Shown here one piece after another: positions 1 to 9,850 of a DNA stretch of 64,000 bases (its first letter is position 1; each line of letters begins with the position of its first letter). Position numbers and translations under genes: made by a program. The DNA is taken from the NCBI RefSeq assembly GCF_000698145.1, contig NZ_BAXB01000003.1, positions 1 to 64,000 of the forward strand, given 5' to 3'. The notes below the pieces were generated by a model, which saw only the letters and a list, made by a program, of their open reading frames with translations, did not search any database and had not been told where the DNA came from. Origin of the DNA: Geomicrobium sp. JCM 19039 (GTDB taxonomy: Bacteria > Bacillota > Bacilli > Bacillales > Marinococcaceae).

Positions 1-302
1 GTTTGTTCCAACTTGCGTGCAAATTCCAGGCTGAATTGCTCCCGCCGGGGGCGAAACGAAACCGCACTCGGTTCGGCGCGGCTCGCGCCGATATCATGTG
101 GCTACTTCAGGGCGAGGATGTACATGTGACCTTGTTATCTGTTACCGAGTTCACTCATTCTGTTACCTAGTTTATAAGAATACACCGCTTTTCCTGCGAT
201 TTTCTCCAAATTGAGAACAAGTTCAGTCCCAACTCGAACACAGTTTCCACTTTACAAAGCTTACCACTGGTTCTTGAAGAAATTCTTTGGTTCAACTTAT
301 AT
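1..302. repeat. Dispersed non-coding repeat, copy A
   Basis: About 300 bases that recur, diverged, at 22846-23125, with shorter pieces at 22594-22666, 23311-23340 and (inverted) 28441-28463. Shared landmarks in order: a GTTTGTTCCAACT start, a TTCCAGGCTGAA block, a GC-rich hairpin at 73-91 (arms TCGGCGCG and CGCGCCGA around GCT), TGTTACCGAGTT, CATTCTGTTACCTAGTTT, CGCTTTTCCTGCGATTTT, and an ending in AAATTCTTTGGTTCAAC. No conserved reading frame runs through it. The unit may begin before the window. Confidence 0.75.
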
Positions 303-653
303 AGGTCACCAATCTCCTGAAAATCACCAAATGCCATCGATCTAAAGGAATATGTGAGCGAAATTCACCTTAGCCTCGGTATAGAGAAGATGCAAATGCA
401 AGCTTCTTCGTATACTTGCATGTCCTGAGTTTTCTCTATAATTACTCGCTCAGCTGGATGCGTATGCGAGCATTCCTAATGGAGTGTCACTTCACGCCAA
501 TTACTGCAACATCAGGATATTATGCTGGAGTTGCGTATCGACGGAAGGCGAATGATTTTCTTATTTTACTGGTGGCTTTAAAGATTTTTTAAAATCGTTG
601 CAAACGGGTATAGTAATTGCACACGATTGATTTAGAAAGGAGAGGACGATTAG
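303..653. other. Gene-free stretch upstream of the first small gene
   Basis: No open frame with a ribosome-binding site is visible. There is a short inverted repeat around 392-420 (GCAAATGCAAG facing CTTGCATG) and AT-rich DNA at 555-600 that could hold a promoter for the small gene at 654. I cannot assign a function. Confidence 0.4.
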
Positions 654-746
654 TTGTTTAAAAGAATTTTTGCTTCAATTATTACGTCTGCAGGAATTTA
701 TGTCGTGAAACGTGCGGTTGATCGATGGATTATTAAAAAGCCTTAA
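654..746 (+). CDS. Small basic hydrophobic peptide, 30 aa
   Basis: Not recognised. A TTG start at 654 follows a strong ribosome-binding site (AAAGGAGAGG, about 637-646) at normal spacing, which is the main support. The 30-residue product begins MFKRIFASII, has a short hydrophobic stretch (residues 5-18) and a basic tail with several Arg and Lys, ending in two Lys and Pro. It could be a small membrane-associated or sporulation peptide. It lies about 190 bases upstream of prkA on the same strand. Unusual for its start codon and size; the alternative is a chance frame behind a chance Shine-Dalgarno. Confidence 0.45.
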   Translation: MFKRIFASIITSAGIYVVKRAVDRWIIKKP

Positions 747-939
747 TAAGAGATATCCCTTGGATTATGAGTAGATGGTTATCACAAACTGACTCCTTGC
801 ATAGAATACAAACACACATGAAGATAAGCGGAACCGCTGAATGAGTCGGTCACGCTTGTTTTTCATTCTGAGTCGTATTCGGGGAGTTTGTCTTGGTGTT
901 GATGACGCATTTTACTGATCCGAAAAGGGAGGACATTCG

Positions 940-2838
940 GTGGATATACTATCAAAGATGAAAGATTACCGGGATGAGCATGAGAAACTGAAGTGGGAAG
1001 GTACGTTTAGGGAATACTTGGAACTTCTGAAAGAGCGACCGGAAGTGGCGCAAACCGCACATTCAAGGTTATATAACATGATTAAGAGTCACGGAATTGA
1101 AGAAAATGAGAATGGCGAGAAGAGTTATACGTTCTTTAATGGTGCTATCTATGGGTTGGAAGACTCCATTGAGCGACTAACCGAAGAATACTTTCATTCA
1201 GCAGCAAGACGATTGGACGTACGCAAGCGTATTTTATTGTTAATGGGACCTGTGAGTGGTGGGAAGTCAACGATTGTTAATATGCTAAAAAGAGGGCTAG
1301 AACAGTACTCTTATACTGATGATGGAGCGGTTTATGCAATCAAAGGTTGTCCAATGCAGGAGGATCCTTTGCATCTCATTCCTCATCATTTGCGGGAAGA
1401 CTTCAATGAAGAGTATGGCATTCGTGTAGAGGGAGCGCTTTCTCCTTTGAATACGATGCGCTTGGAAGAAGAGTACGACGGACGGGTTGAAGATGTAATG
1501 GTCGAGCGTATTTTCTTCTCAGAAGATAAGCGAACCGGGATTGGGACATTTAGTCCTTCTGACCCGAAATCGCAAGATATTGCTGATTTGACAGGCAGCA
1601 TTGACTTTTCGACAATCGCTGAATATGGTTCTGAATCGGATCCGAGGGCTTATCGATTTGATGGTGAGTTAAATAAAGCGAACCGTGGTTTGATGGAATT
1701 CCAAGAGATGTTAAAGTGTGATGAAAAATTTCTATGGCACCTCTTATCGCTCACGCAAGAAGGGAATTTTAAAGCTGGACGGTTTGCGCTCATTAGTGCC
1801 GATGAATTAATTGTGGCTCATACAAATGAAGCGGAATACCGTACATTTATAAATAACAAGAAGAATGAAGCCCTTCATTCACGGATTATTGTCATGAATA
1901 TCCCTTATAACTTAAAAGTATCCGAAGAAGAAAGAATATACGAGAAAATGATTAGTGAAAGTGACATGTCCCATGTACACATCGCGCCACACGCGCTGAG
2001 AACAGCGGCATACTTTACGGTATTAACACGATTAAAAGATTCCAAACACCAAGGAATTGACCTTGTGAAAAAGATGAAGCTTTATGACGGTGAAGTTGTG
2101 GAAGGTTTTAAAGAGCAAGATGTGGTTGAACTAAAAAAAGAACATCAAGATGAAGGTATGACAGGCATTGACCCACGGTATGTAATCAACCGCATTTCGT
2201 CAGCCATCATTCGCAAAAATACGCGATCGATTAATGCGCTCGATGTGTTAAGAGCGTTGAAAGATGGTCTAGCTCAACATGCATCCATCTCGAAAGAGGA
2301 CCGTGAGCGTTATCAGGATTTCATTTCGGTTGCCCGGAAAGAGTACGATGAGATTGCGAAGAAAGAAGTACAAAAAGCTTTCGTCTATTCGTATGAAGAA
2401 TCGGCAAAAACAATGATGAACAACTATTTAGATAATGTGGAAGCTTTTTGCAACAATCAAAAGATTTATGATCCAATTACAGGTGACGAACTCAACGCGG
2501 ATGAGAAATTAATGAGGTCGATTGAAGAACAAATCGGTATTTCAGAAAATGCCAAAAAAGCATTTCGGGAAGAGATTTTGATTCGTATTTCCGCATATGC
2601 CCGCAAAGGATATAAATTTGACTACAATTCGCACGAAAGACTACGTGAAGCAATTCAAAAGAAATTGTTTGCAGATTTAAAAGATGTCGTGAAGATTACA
2701 ACATCTGTCAGCACCCCAGATGAGTCGCAGCTAAAGAAAATCAACGAGGTGATTGCCAGACTTGTGGATGAACACGGCTACAATTCAACTTCAGCTAATG
2801 AGTTATTAAAGTATGTTGGAAGTTTATTAAATCGATAA
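940..2838 (+). CDS. prkA: PrkA-type AAA+/kinase-like sporulation protein
   Basis: Member of the PrkA/YeaG family: an N-terminal AAA+ ATPase domain and a C-terminal kinase-like region. In B. subtilis it acts during sporulation; whether it is a true kinase or a AAA+ protease-like enzyme is debated. The 632-residue product has the family length and opens MDILSKMKDYRDEHEKLKWE, very close to B. subtilis PrkA. The Walker A loop GPVSGGKS is at residues 103-110. The GTG start at 940 follows AAAAGGGAGG. The gene stands alone, closed by a strong terminator, but its usual partners yhbH (4727) and spoVR (11084) are in the same 12-kb block. Family assignment is secure; the biochemical activity is not visible from sequence. 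Confidence 0.95.
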   Translation: MDILSKMKDYRDEHEKLKWEGTFREYLELLKERPEVAQTAHSRLYNMIKSHGIEENENGEKSYTFFNGAIYGLEDSIERLTEEYFHSAARRLDVRKRILLLMGPVSGGKSTIVNMLKRGLEQYSYTDDGAVYAIKGCPMQEDPLHLIPHHLREDFNEEYGIRVEGALSPLNTMRLEEEYDGRVEDVMVERIFFSEDKRTGIGTFSPSDPKSQDIADLTGSIDFSTIAEYGSESDPRAYRFDGELNKANRGLMEFQEMLKCDEKFLWHLLSLTQEGNFKAGRFALISADELIVAHTNEAEYRTFINNKKNEALHSRIIVMNIPYNLKVSEEERIYEKMISESDMSHVHIAPHALRTAAYFTVLTRLKDSKHQGIDLVKKMKLYDGEVVEGFKEQDVVELKKEHQDEGMTGIDPRYVINRISSAIIRKNTRSINALDVLRALKDGLAQHASISKEDRERYQDFISVARKEYDEIAKKEVQKAFVYSYEESAKTMMNNYLDNVEAFCNNQKIYDPITGDELNADEKLMRSIEEQIGISENAKKAFREEILIRISAYARKGYKFDYNSHERLREAIQKKLFADLKDVVKITTSVSTPDESQLKKINEVIARLVDEHGYNSTSANELLKYVGSLLNR

Positions 2839-2839
2839 T

Positions 2840-2875
2840 AAAAAAGTGCCAGCAGATATCTGCTGGCACTTTTTT
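2840..2875. terminator. Bidirectional terminator between prkA and the convergent gene
   Basis: A perfect palindrome (AAGTGCCAGCAGAT followed directly by its complement) flanked by A-run and T-run, so it can end transcription of prkA on the plus strand and of the converging gene on the minus strand. Confidence 0.9.
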
Positions 2876-3793
2876 ACATTTGGGTCAAACCATACTGGTG
2901 AGGGTAAGGCAGAAATGGGTGCAATGGTAAAAAGGATGAAGGAGTGGTTACTGGAGGTAACATCACTTCTTCTAGTTCGTCTTCATCGCTCTGCAATATA
3001 ATATAGCTCCCGTCTTCACTTTCACTTAAGTGGATGGAGAACATATTGTCTCCTTCGCGATCGTCCTCAACAGAGCTGCGCTCGCCTTCAAATTGAAGAG
3101 CTTGTGTCTCTAACATGTTTGGCGGCAACCATTCATTAGCGGACTCATTATCATCTTGCACGTAAAAGGATTGCTTATATCCTTTTGTTAATTGTTCTCC
3201 AGACGTGTTTTCGATGCCGGCATCAATGTATAGATGGTACAACCGTCCGTCTTCATAACTGTCTGTTGGCGGTCGGATGTGCACTTCTGTTGGTGTATAA
3301 ATAAATATGAAGTTTTGGACGAGCTCGTGTTCTTCATCTAATACATACAATAAATCATTACTAATGGCATCTTCTAGAAGCGGCTCCTCAAAGTTTAATT
3401 CAAAAGAATGATCTGGTTCAACGGTCACTGCTGGAAGGTGCTGGTAATAACGTTCTTCTGATTCTTCAACGAGGTTAATGACAGAATACTCCTCTGGCAC
3501 GTTTGTAAATGCTTGAGGGTGGGACACAGTATCAAGCACTCCTGCCTCATTGTCTTCTGGGAAATCAAGTGTGTATAAAATGTACCATTGCTGATCTCTT
3601 TCAAAGCTGTCAACAATGGAAATACGATACCCGGTGTTTGGGTGCGGACCCAACTTAGTGTGACTGCCTCACCGTCTCGATCTAATTCGATTGTTGCTGG
3701 TTTCTCAGAACCCATATCGTGTAATTGTGTGCTATCATGAAGAAATGGTGATGAGAAAAGTGAGAATAGAAGCATCAATATGGAAAGGAACAT
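2874..3793 (-). CDS. Secreted protein with an SbsA/Big_5-like Ig domain (frameshifted in this sequence)
   Basis: Not recognised by name. On the minus strand the frame starts at 3793 with a hydrophobic signal-like segment (MFLSILMLLFSLFSSPF), then breaks near 3643 and continues to 2874. Restoring one C to the CCC run there (reading R-T-P-N-T-G-Y) gives a continuous product of about 306 residues. Its middle (about residues 140-215) has the spacing of bacterial Ig-like SbsA/Big_5 domains: a PLLEDAI block, VHIRPPT, YHLYIDAGIENTSGEQL and SFYV. The rest is acidic. Probably exported or surface-anchored; no catalytic motif is seen. It shares the bidirectional terminator with prkA and is divergent from lepB. 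The signal sequence has no clear lipobox cysteine. Confidence 0.6.
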
Positions 3794-3942
3794 TTGGTCA
3801 CCTCAATGGTTACGCCTACTATATAGACGAAATTCCTTCTAGTAAAGTTACATACCTATACGTATTCTTTACAAAAATCTTGAAAAACGCAAGCGAATCA
3901 TCAAAAAATGTGTAAAAAGTATGGTGAGTGGGAGGAGAAACA

Positions 3943-4500
3943 GTGAATACTGGTCTAACAAAAGAGATATGGGATTGGGTAAAGACGTTCGTTATTGTCA
4001 TTCTCATCGTTTTAATTGTACGCACGTTTTTCTTTGCCAATTATATGGTGCATGGAGAATCGATGATGCCGACAATTGAAAGTGGAGAACGATTAATTAT
4101 TAATAAAGTGGGATACCACATATCTGAGCCTGACCGATTTGACTTAATTGTATTTCATGCAGACGAAGAGAGTGATTACATTAAGCGAGTGATTGGCCTT
4201 CCAGGAGATCAAATAAGCTATCACAATGATACACTGTTTATCAACGATGAAGAAATTCCTGAAGATTACTTACATGAAGCCGTTGCAAGTGCCGAAGGCG
4301 GTCCTTTTACACGCGATTTTACGCTGAGTGAATTGAATCTTGGGGAAGAAGTCGTTCCAGATGACCAGCTGTTCGTGCTTGGAGATAATCGACGAAATAG
4401 TTTAGACAGCCGGCAGATTGGTTTTGTTTCTTATGATGATATTGTGGGCAAAGCGAATATTCGATATTGGCCAGTAAGCGATTTTTCTATTATACGTTAA
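3943..4500 (+). CDS. lepB: Type I signal peptidase
   Basis: Cleaves signal peptides from exported proteins at the outer face of the membrane (SipS/SipT type). One N-terminal membrane anchor (residues about 13-31) precedes the catalytic domain. The serine nucleophile is Ser40 in GESMMPT and the general base is Lys81 in YIKRVIGLPGD; a late GDNRRNSLDSR block matches the conserved box of the family. At 185 residues it has the length of chromosomal Bacillus enzymes. I chose the GTG at 3943 because GGGAGGAG at 3930-3937 lies just before it; the frame could be read from 3928, but that would put the Shine-Dalgarno inside the gene. Its place between prkA and yhbH is unusual. A terminator follows immediately. 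Confidence 0.95.
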   Translation: MNTGLTKEIWDWVKTFVIVILIVLIVRTFFFANYMVHGESMMPTIESGERLIINKVGYHISEPDRFDLIVFHADEESDYIKRVIGLPGDQISYHNDTLFINDEEIPEDYLHEAVASAEGGPFTRDFTLSELNLGEEVVPDDQLFVLGDNRRNSLDSRQIGFVSYDDIVGKANIRYWPVSDFSIIR

Positions 4501-4531
4501 TGGTTCGCGCAAATGCGCGAGCCGTTTTTGT
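4501..4531 (+). terminator. Terminator after lepB
   Basis: GGTTCGCGC and GCGCGAGCC pair around AAAT, followed by GTTTTTG, immediately after the lepB stop codon. Confidence 0.85.
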
Positions 4532-4726
4532 TCTATTCAGAAGAAATGACGATTAAAATAGTAAAATCAAAATTCAAAATGTCGATCTCTTGATTGAGTG
4601 ACAATTCTTTCAATAAGCTGCATACGATGAGTGTAGTACGACGTGTCCGAAGCAGTGGGGACGTAACGACAAATTTACAAATCATCAGGTTCCTCAAGAC
4701 CGATGGTTTTTCCGGGGGGTTTACTC

Positions 4727-5896
4727 ATGAGTGATGAAAACCAAACGCCACCTTTTGTTGTTTCTGAAGAAAACTGGTCTCTTCACAGAAAAGGGTATTT
4801 GGACCAACGCAGACATGAAGAGAAAGTTAAAGATGCCATCAATCAAAACTTACCGGACTTGATTACGGATGAAAGTATTGTGATGTCAAATGGTCGTGAT
4901 GTTGTACATGTGCCGATTCGATCATTAGATGAATACAAAATTCGATACAATGATGACAAGAAAAAGCATGTGGGCCAAGGGGATGGAGATAGTCAAGTCG
5001 GAGATGTGGTTGCACGCGCACCGGGCAAAGAAAAGGGGAAGGCTTCTGGCAAAGGAAATAAGCCAGGTGACACAGCGGGAGAAGATTACTATGAGGCAGA
5101 AATTTCCATAGCAGAACTTGAAGAAGCCTTGTTTCAACATTTGGAACTACCGAATTTGCAAAAGAAAGAGGAGGACCAACTTGTTGTAGAAGACATTGAA
5201 TTTAATGATGTAAGAAAAAAAGGTTTGCTCGGCAACATTGATAAACGTAGAACCATTCTTACAGCGCTTAAACGAAATGCTATGGAAGGCAGGCCAGGAA
5301 TTAATCCGATTTATCGTGATGATTTACGTTTTAAGACGTGGAATGAAGAAGAGAAGCGAGAGTCCAAAGCCATTATCATAGCGATGTTGGACACATCAGG
5401 CTCAATGGGAAAATGGGAAAAATATATGGCGAGAAGTTTTTTCTTTTGGATGACCCGATTTCTTCGTACGAAGTATGAAAGTGTAGAAATTGAATTTATC
5501 GCACATCATACCGAAGCGAAGGTCGTGGATGAAGAACATTTCTTCACAAAAGGAGAAAGTGGAGGGACGATTTGTTCATCCGCCTATGAGCTAGCGTTAA
5601 AGCGCATTGAAGACCATTATGATCCGAGAAGGTACAATATTTATCCATTTCATTTTTCTGATGGTGACAACTTGACCTCTGATAATAAACGGTGTTTGCA
5701 CTTAATTGATCAGATTATGGAGAAAGCAAGTATGTTTGGGTACGGTGAGGTCAATGCCTACAGTCGCCACAGTACACTGATGAACGTTTACCAAAGCATT
5801 GATGACCCTAGATTCCGCCATTTTATTCTTAAAGAGAAGCAACACGTATTTCAAGCTTTGCAATGGTTCTTTAGTAATCAGGAAGCAAAAGTATAG
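4727..5896 (+). CDS. yhbH: Sporulation protein YhbH (VWA-like domain)
   Basis: YhbH/YeaH family (DUF444), produced in the mother cell in B. subtilis and functionally tied to PrkA and SpoVR. The 389-residue product has a charged N-terminus, a Gly/Lys-rich linker (about residues 85-120) and a C-terminal von Willebrand A-like fold with a metal-site motif DTSGSM at about 222-227. The ATG at 4727 follows CCGGGGGGTTTACTC; an in-frame start at 4703 lacks a good ribosome-binding site. Exact partners and function remain unknown in the family. It converges on msrA. Family call is secure from length, motif and neighbourhood. Confidence 0.93.
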   Translation: MSDENQTPPFVVSEENWSLHRKGYLDQRRHEEKVKDAINQNLPDLITDESIVMSNGRDVVHVPIRSLDEYKIRYNDDKKKHVGQGDGDSQVGDVVARAPGKEKGKASGKGNKPGDTAGEDYYEAEISIAELEEALFQHLELPNLQKKEEDQLVVEDIEFNDVRKKGLLGNIDKRRTILTALKRNAMEGRPGINPIYRDDLRFKTWNEEEKRESKAIIIAMLDTSGSMGKWEKYMARSFFFWMTRFLRTKYESVEIEFIAHHTEAKVVDEEHFFTKGESGGTICSSAYELALKRIEDHYDPRRYNIYPFHFSDGDNLTSDNKRCLHLIDQIMEKASMFGYGEVNAYSRHSTLMNVYQSIDDPRFRHFILKEKQHVFQALQWFFSNQEAKV

Positions 5897-5940
5897 CGGC
5901 AAGTTGAGTTTAACGTGCACGTCATACCTTGACTAATGGA

Positions 5941-5983
5941 ATTGTAGGCGTAGAGATTATGTGAATATCTCTATGCCTACAAT
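5941..5983. terminator. Hairpin between convergent yhbH and msrA
   Basis: A 17-base inverted repeat (ATTGTAGGCGTAGAGAT pairing with ATCTCTATGCCTACAAT, one wobble) around a 9-base loop. There is no long U-tract, so it may act as a weak bidirectional terminator or as a 3-prime stabiliser. Confidence 0.6.
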
Positions 5984-5986
5984 TCG

Positions 5987-6517
5987 TTACGTTGTATGCC
6001 AATAGTGTTCGATGAATTCGTCTCGCCCAGACGCTTTTCGATCCTCTTTATAGTACTCTGCATTTGTTTTATAAAACTGTTGATGTTCCTTTTCAGCTGG
6101 ATAGAAAGGTCCAGCGGGCAATACTTTTGTGACGATGGGTTGTTTAAAGCGTCCACTCTTTTGCAGTTCTTGCTTGGATCGTTCTACTGCAAGTCTTTGC
6201 GATTCGCTATGATAGAAAATGGCTGTTCGGTATTGCGGACCTCGATCGTGAAATTGCCCATCAGCATCTGTAGGGTCAATTTGTGGCCAATATAAACGTA
6301 ACAGCTCGTCTAAGGGAAACTTGGAAGGATCATACACAATTTCAACCGCTTCATAGTGTTCAGTCGTCCCTTGCTTCACCCGCTCGTAACTCGCATCAAC
6401 GGAAGTGCCACCTGTATAACCTGAAGTCACCGCGATAATGCCAGCTAAATCTTCAAAAGGTTGGACCATACACCAAAAACAACCACCCGCAAAATAGATT
6501 CTTTCTGTATGACTCAT
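5987..6517 (-). CDS. msrA: Peptide methionine-S-sulfoxide reductase MsrA
   Basis: Reduces the S-form of methionine sulfoxide in free or protein-bound methionine, a repair step after oxidative damage. The active-site GGCFWC motif is at residues 11-16 with the catalytic Cys13, followed by the family blocks SGYTGG, HYEAVEIVYDP, DPTDADGQFHDRGPQYR and PFYPAEKEHQQFY. At 176 residues it has the usual length. No MsrB domain is fused. The ATG at 6517 is preceded on the minus strand by AAGGGGTGATTC. It is a single gene, divergent from the phospholipase D-like gene at 6626. Confidence 0.95.
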   Translation of the reverse strand: MSHTERIYFAGGCFWCMVQPFEDLAGIIAVTSGYTGGTSVDASYERVKQGTTEHYEAVEIVYDPSKFPLDELLRLYWPQIDPTDADGQFHDRGPQYRTAIFYHSESQRLAVERSKQELQKSGRFKQPIVTKVLPAGPFYPAEKEHQQFYKTNAEYYKEDRKASGRDEFIEHYWHTT

Positions 6518-6625
6518 TGAATCACCCCTTAACGATCTATTTATATTTTATCATGGACATTCGGTCAAACATAGACAGAAAGATCATGGTAAACTGAGGG
6601 TATGTGACTGAAGGAGGATATGACT

Positions 6626-8083
6626 ATGGATCGTTTACGCAACAAGCCACTTAAAAGGTACACTGCTGGAAAAATATCCATTGCCTTCATTATTGTATAC
6701 ATTATTTTTATGGGATATGGCATATTCAAGCCGCTCCCAGAAGAACATTTGAGTTATAATAGTGGATTTGAGCCCGTACCAACCGCTGAAGTTTTATTTG
6801 ATTATACATACGTAGATGGATCGGGCACAAGACAACAAGACCATGAGATTTTTGCAACTGTTGAGCAAATGATTCAAGAGGCAGAGGATTTTCTCGTTGT
6901 TGATATGTTTCTTTTCAATGATGAATATCCTTCAGAATTAGCTTTTCCTCCTTTGTCGAGCTGGTTGAGCGAACAGCTTATTACAAAAAAAACGACTGAT
7001 CCAGATATAACGATTATTGCGATTACTGATCGAATTAACAGTTTTTATGGTAGTCGAACTCCAGAGCACTTGTCCTCGCTCGAAGAAGTAGGTATCGAGC
7101 TCGTATGGACGGATATGAGACAAATGCCAGATTCTAACCCAATTTATAGTGGGTTGTGGCGGGGGTTTATTCAATGGTTTGGTACACCCGAAGGAGGGTG
7201 GCTTCCAAGCCCATTTAGTTCGGAAGCAGAACGAGTAACGGTTCGTTCTTATTTAGATTTACTCAATTCAAAAGCGAACCACCGTAAAGTTATACTGAAC
7301 GAACGTAGTGGTCTAGTTACCTCTGCGAATGCGCACGATGCTAGTGCAAACCATTCAAATGTTGCTTTTTATATTGAAGGTCCCCTCGTTCAACATCTAC
7401 TTGATACTGAAACTGCTGTAGCAGAGATGTCAGGGTCAGGTGGAGCCTTTACTGGATTAGAAACCAATGTCGATCATGTGGAACAAATCGATGCGAGTCT
7501 TCAAGGCAAGGTGGTTACCGAGGGTGCGATTAAAGAAGAAATTCTAAAATCAATTGATGAAGCGAATGGTGGAACAGAAATTTGGCTGGGACTTTTTTAT
7601 TTGTCAGACCGAGACGTTATCGAAAGACTAAAAGCTGCCGCTGATCGACAAGCGAGCATACGCCTTATTCTTGACGCAAATGGAGAAGCATTTGGTCATG
7701 AAAAAAATGGTGTTCCTAATCGACCAGTTGCGTATGAATTGGAACAGCACTCGTCCAATATTGAGGTGAGATGGTACAATACGTTAGGTGAACAATACCA
7801 CACAAAGATGCTTTATATGACCGATGGTAGCACGGCTATAGTGAATGGTGGTTCCGCAAATTTCACGAGACGGAATTTAGATGATTTGAACTTGGAAACC
7901 AATCTTTTATTTGCTGCTTCTGCAGAGGAACCATTCATGCAATCTGTAGATGACTACTTCAACAAACTATGGGCATCAGAACAAGCCGATTATACAAATG
8001 ACTTTACAGAGTACGAAGAAGGACAGACTTGGAAGTATTGGTTATATAGAATTCAAGAGCGAACAGGATTATCGGCTTTTTAA
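6626..8083 (+). CDS. Phospholipase D-like (HKD) membrane-anchored protein
   Basis: A PLD-superfamily protein of 485 residues with one N-terminal membrane segment (about residues 15-33) and two HKD-type motifs: NHRKVILNE near residue 219 and YHTKMLYMTD near residue 392, the latter followed by the typical GGSANFTRRNLDD block. The domain order is that of cardiolipin synthases and related phosphatidyltransferases. The first motif has Glu where Asp is usual, so the substrate is open; it could be a PLD nuclease-like or lipid-modifying enzyme. The ATG at 6626 is favoured over 6620 because AAGGAGG ends at 6617. Only 18 bases separate its stop from the pgcA start, so the two are probably co-transcribed. 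Confidence 0.85.
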   Translation: MDRLRNKPLKRYTAGKISIAFIIVYIIFMGYGIFKPLPEEHLSYNSGFEPVPTAEVLFDYTYVDGSGTRQQDHEIFATVEQMIQEAEDFLVVDMFLFNDEYPSELAFPPLSSWLSEQLITKKTTDPDITIIAITDRINSFYGSRTPEHLSSLEEVGIELVWTDMRQMPDSNPIYSGLWRGFIQWFGTPEGGWLPSPFSSEAERVTVRSYLDLLNSKANHRKVILNERSGLVTSANAHDASANHSNVAFYIEGPLVQHLLDTETAVAEMSGSGGAFTGLETNVDHVEQIDASLQGKVVTEGAIKEEILKSIDEANGGTEIWLGLFYLSDRDVIERLKAAADRQASIRLILDANGEAFGHEKNGVPNRPVAYELEQHSSNIEVRWYNTLGEQYHTKMLYMTDGSTAIVNGGSANFTRRNLDDLNLETNLLFAASAEEPFMQSVDDYFNKLWASEQADYTNDFTEYEEGQTWKYWLYRIQERTGLSAF

Positions 8084-8101
8084 GCGATGGGGGAGGAAAT
8101 G

Positions 8102-9841
8102 ATGAAAGAGATCATTAAACATTGGACAGAGAAATTGAACCAGAATGATCCACTAAAATTAGAATTGGAGCGACTACAAACCCTTGACGACACGTCTAAG
8201 CTGCAGGAAAGTTTTTATCAGTCGCTCGCTTTTGGTACAGGTGGAATGAGAGGGGAAATAGGGGTCGGTCCTAATCGAATGAACCGTTTTACAGTAAGAA
8301 AAGCGGCAAGAGGGCTCTCGCAATACTTAGACGGGCAAGAAGGGAAGACGAAAACGGTCGTCATTGCGTACGATTCTAGACATATGTCAAAAGACTTTGC
8401 GATGGAAGCAGCGATTACGCTCGTTTATTCTGGTTACACTGTGGAAGTGTTTGAACAACTCGCACCAACCCCGATCCTTTCTTTTGCTGTTCGCGAACGC
8501 CAAGCCATAGCGGGCATTATGATTACTGCAAGCCACAATCCGCCACAATATAACGGCATAAAGATCTATAATCGTGATGGCGCACAACTGCCACCTGAAG
8601 CGTCGGATGAGTTGATCAAGTTTGTTAATCAAATTGAAGATGAACTAAGCATTCCGACGGCTGATGAGGACAAAGCAATTGAAAATGGTTCACTGAAGAT
8701 GATAGGTGACGAAGTGAGCAATCGTTATCAAGAAGAACTTTCGAAACTTCTACACCATCCTAAGCTGGGACAGTCGCAAGGCAAAGATGTGACTGTCGTA
8801 TTTACGCCTTTACACGGAACAGCGCATCGTCCTGTGCTAGATGCGTTCCATAGAAACGGATATACAAATGTGCACGTTGTTGAAGAACAAGCGGAGCCAG
8901 ATCCGCAATTTTCAACGGTATCTTTGCCAAACCCTGAAGAAGAAGAAGCATTTGAGCTCGCTGCAAAACGAGGTCAACAAGTAGATGCAGATTTGTTAGT
9001 TGCAACAGATCCTGACGCTGATCGTGTTGGCATTGCTGTTCGAGATAAAAGCGAGCCGAATGGCTATCGACTTTTAACTGGAAATGAAACGGGTTTATTA
9101 CTTTTGCATTATGTGCTGGAAGAAACGGCAAAACAAAGGCCATTAACGCAGAATGATATCATTTTAAAGACGATAGTAACTTCAGAGAGCGGAAGACAGT
9201 TAGCAGAGCATTACGGCGCAAATTGCGAAGATACATTGACGGGCTTCAAATTTATTGCAGAGAAAATCAAAGCGTACGAGTCGACGGACAAAACATTTTT
9301 GTTTGGTTATGAAGAGTCATATGGCTATTTAGCTGGTTCTTTCGTTCGTGACAAAGACGCTGTGCAGATTGCATTAATCGTTGCTGAACTTGCCCTCGTT
9401 GCACAATCAGAAGGTCAAAACTTAAAAGAGCGGTTAAATAGGCTATATGAGCAGTTTGGCTATTTCAAAGAAAAGACAAACAGCATTGAGCTGACGGGTC
9501 AAGCAGGGCAAAAGAAAATTGAGGGTTTGCTCCAGCATTATCGGCACGCGCCTCCTAAGGAATTTGCAGGAAGAAAGATTGTTCAGATTGAAGATTATGA
9601 TTCGGGCAGACGAACCGATGTGTCAAAGGGAACATATTCAGGCATTGCATTACCAAAATCAAACGTTCTAAAATACTTTTTAGAGGATGACTCTTGGGTA
9701 TGCATACGCCCTTCAGGTACAGAGCCAAAAGTGAAGATTTACACAGGTGCTCAAGCTAGAACGAACCACCTTGTTCAAGAGGCACTGGAAGACATTAGCC
9801 AGGCGGTCATGAACGATGTAAACGACCAACTTTCGGAATAA
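8102..9841 (+). CDS. pgcA: Phosphoglucomutase (alpha-D-phosphohexomutase family)
   Basis: Interconverts glucose 6-phosphate and glucose 1-phosphate, feeding UDP-glucose for glycolipids and wall teichoic acid (B. subtilis PgcA/YhxB). About 580 residues, the family length. All four signature loops are present: the phosphoserine loop TASHNP with Ser144, the metal loop DPDADR at about residue 303, the sugar loop GYEESYGY and the phosphate loop RPSGTEPK. The ATG at 8102 sits 5 bases after GGGAGG; ATG at 8099 is also possible. It follows the PLD-like gene closely, consistent with a joint role in envelope lipid metabolism, though that link is inferred. Confidence 0.95.
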   Translation: MKEIIKHWTEKLNQNDPLKLELERLQTLDDTSKLQESFYQSLAFGTGGMRGEIGVGPNRMNRFTVRKAARGLSQYLDGQEGKTKTVVIAYDSRHMSKDFAMEAAITLVYSGYTVEVFEQLAPTPILSFAVRERQAIAGIMITASHNPPQYNGIKIYNRDGAQLPPEASDELIKFVNQIEDELSIPTADEDKAIENGSLKMIGDEVSNRYQEELSKLLHHPKLGQSQGKDVTVVFTPLHGTAHRPVLDAFHRNGYTNVHVVEEQAEPDPQFSTVSLPNPEEEEAFELAAKRGQQVDADLLVATDPDADRVGIAVRDKSEPNGYRLLTGNETGLLLLHYVLEETAKQRPLTQNDIILKTIVTSESGRQLAEHYGANCEDTLTGFKFIAEKIKAYESTDKTFLFGYEESYGYLAGSFVRDKDAVQIALIVAELALVAQSEGQNLKERLNRLYEQFGYFKEKTNSIELTGQAGQKKIEGLLQHYRHAPPKEFAGRKIVQIEDYDSGRRTDVSKGTYSGIALPKSNVLKYFLEDDSWVCIRPSGTEPKVKIYTGAQARTNHLVQEALEDISQAVMNDVNDQLSE

Positions 9842-9850
9842 AAGAGTCGT

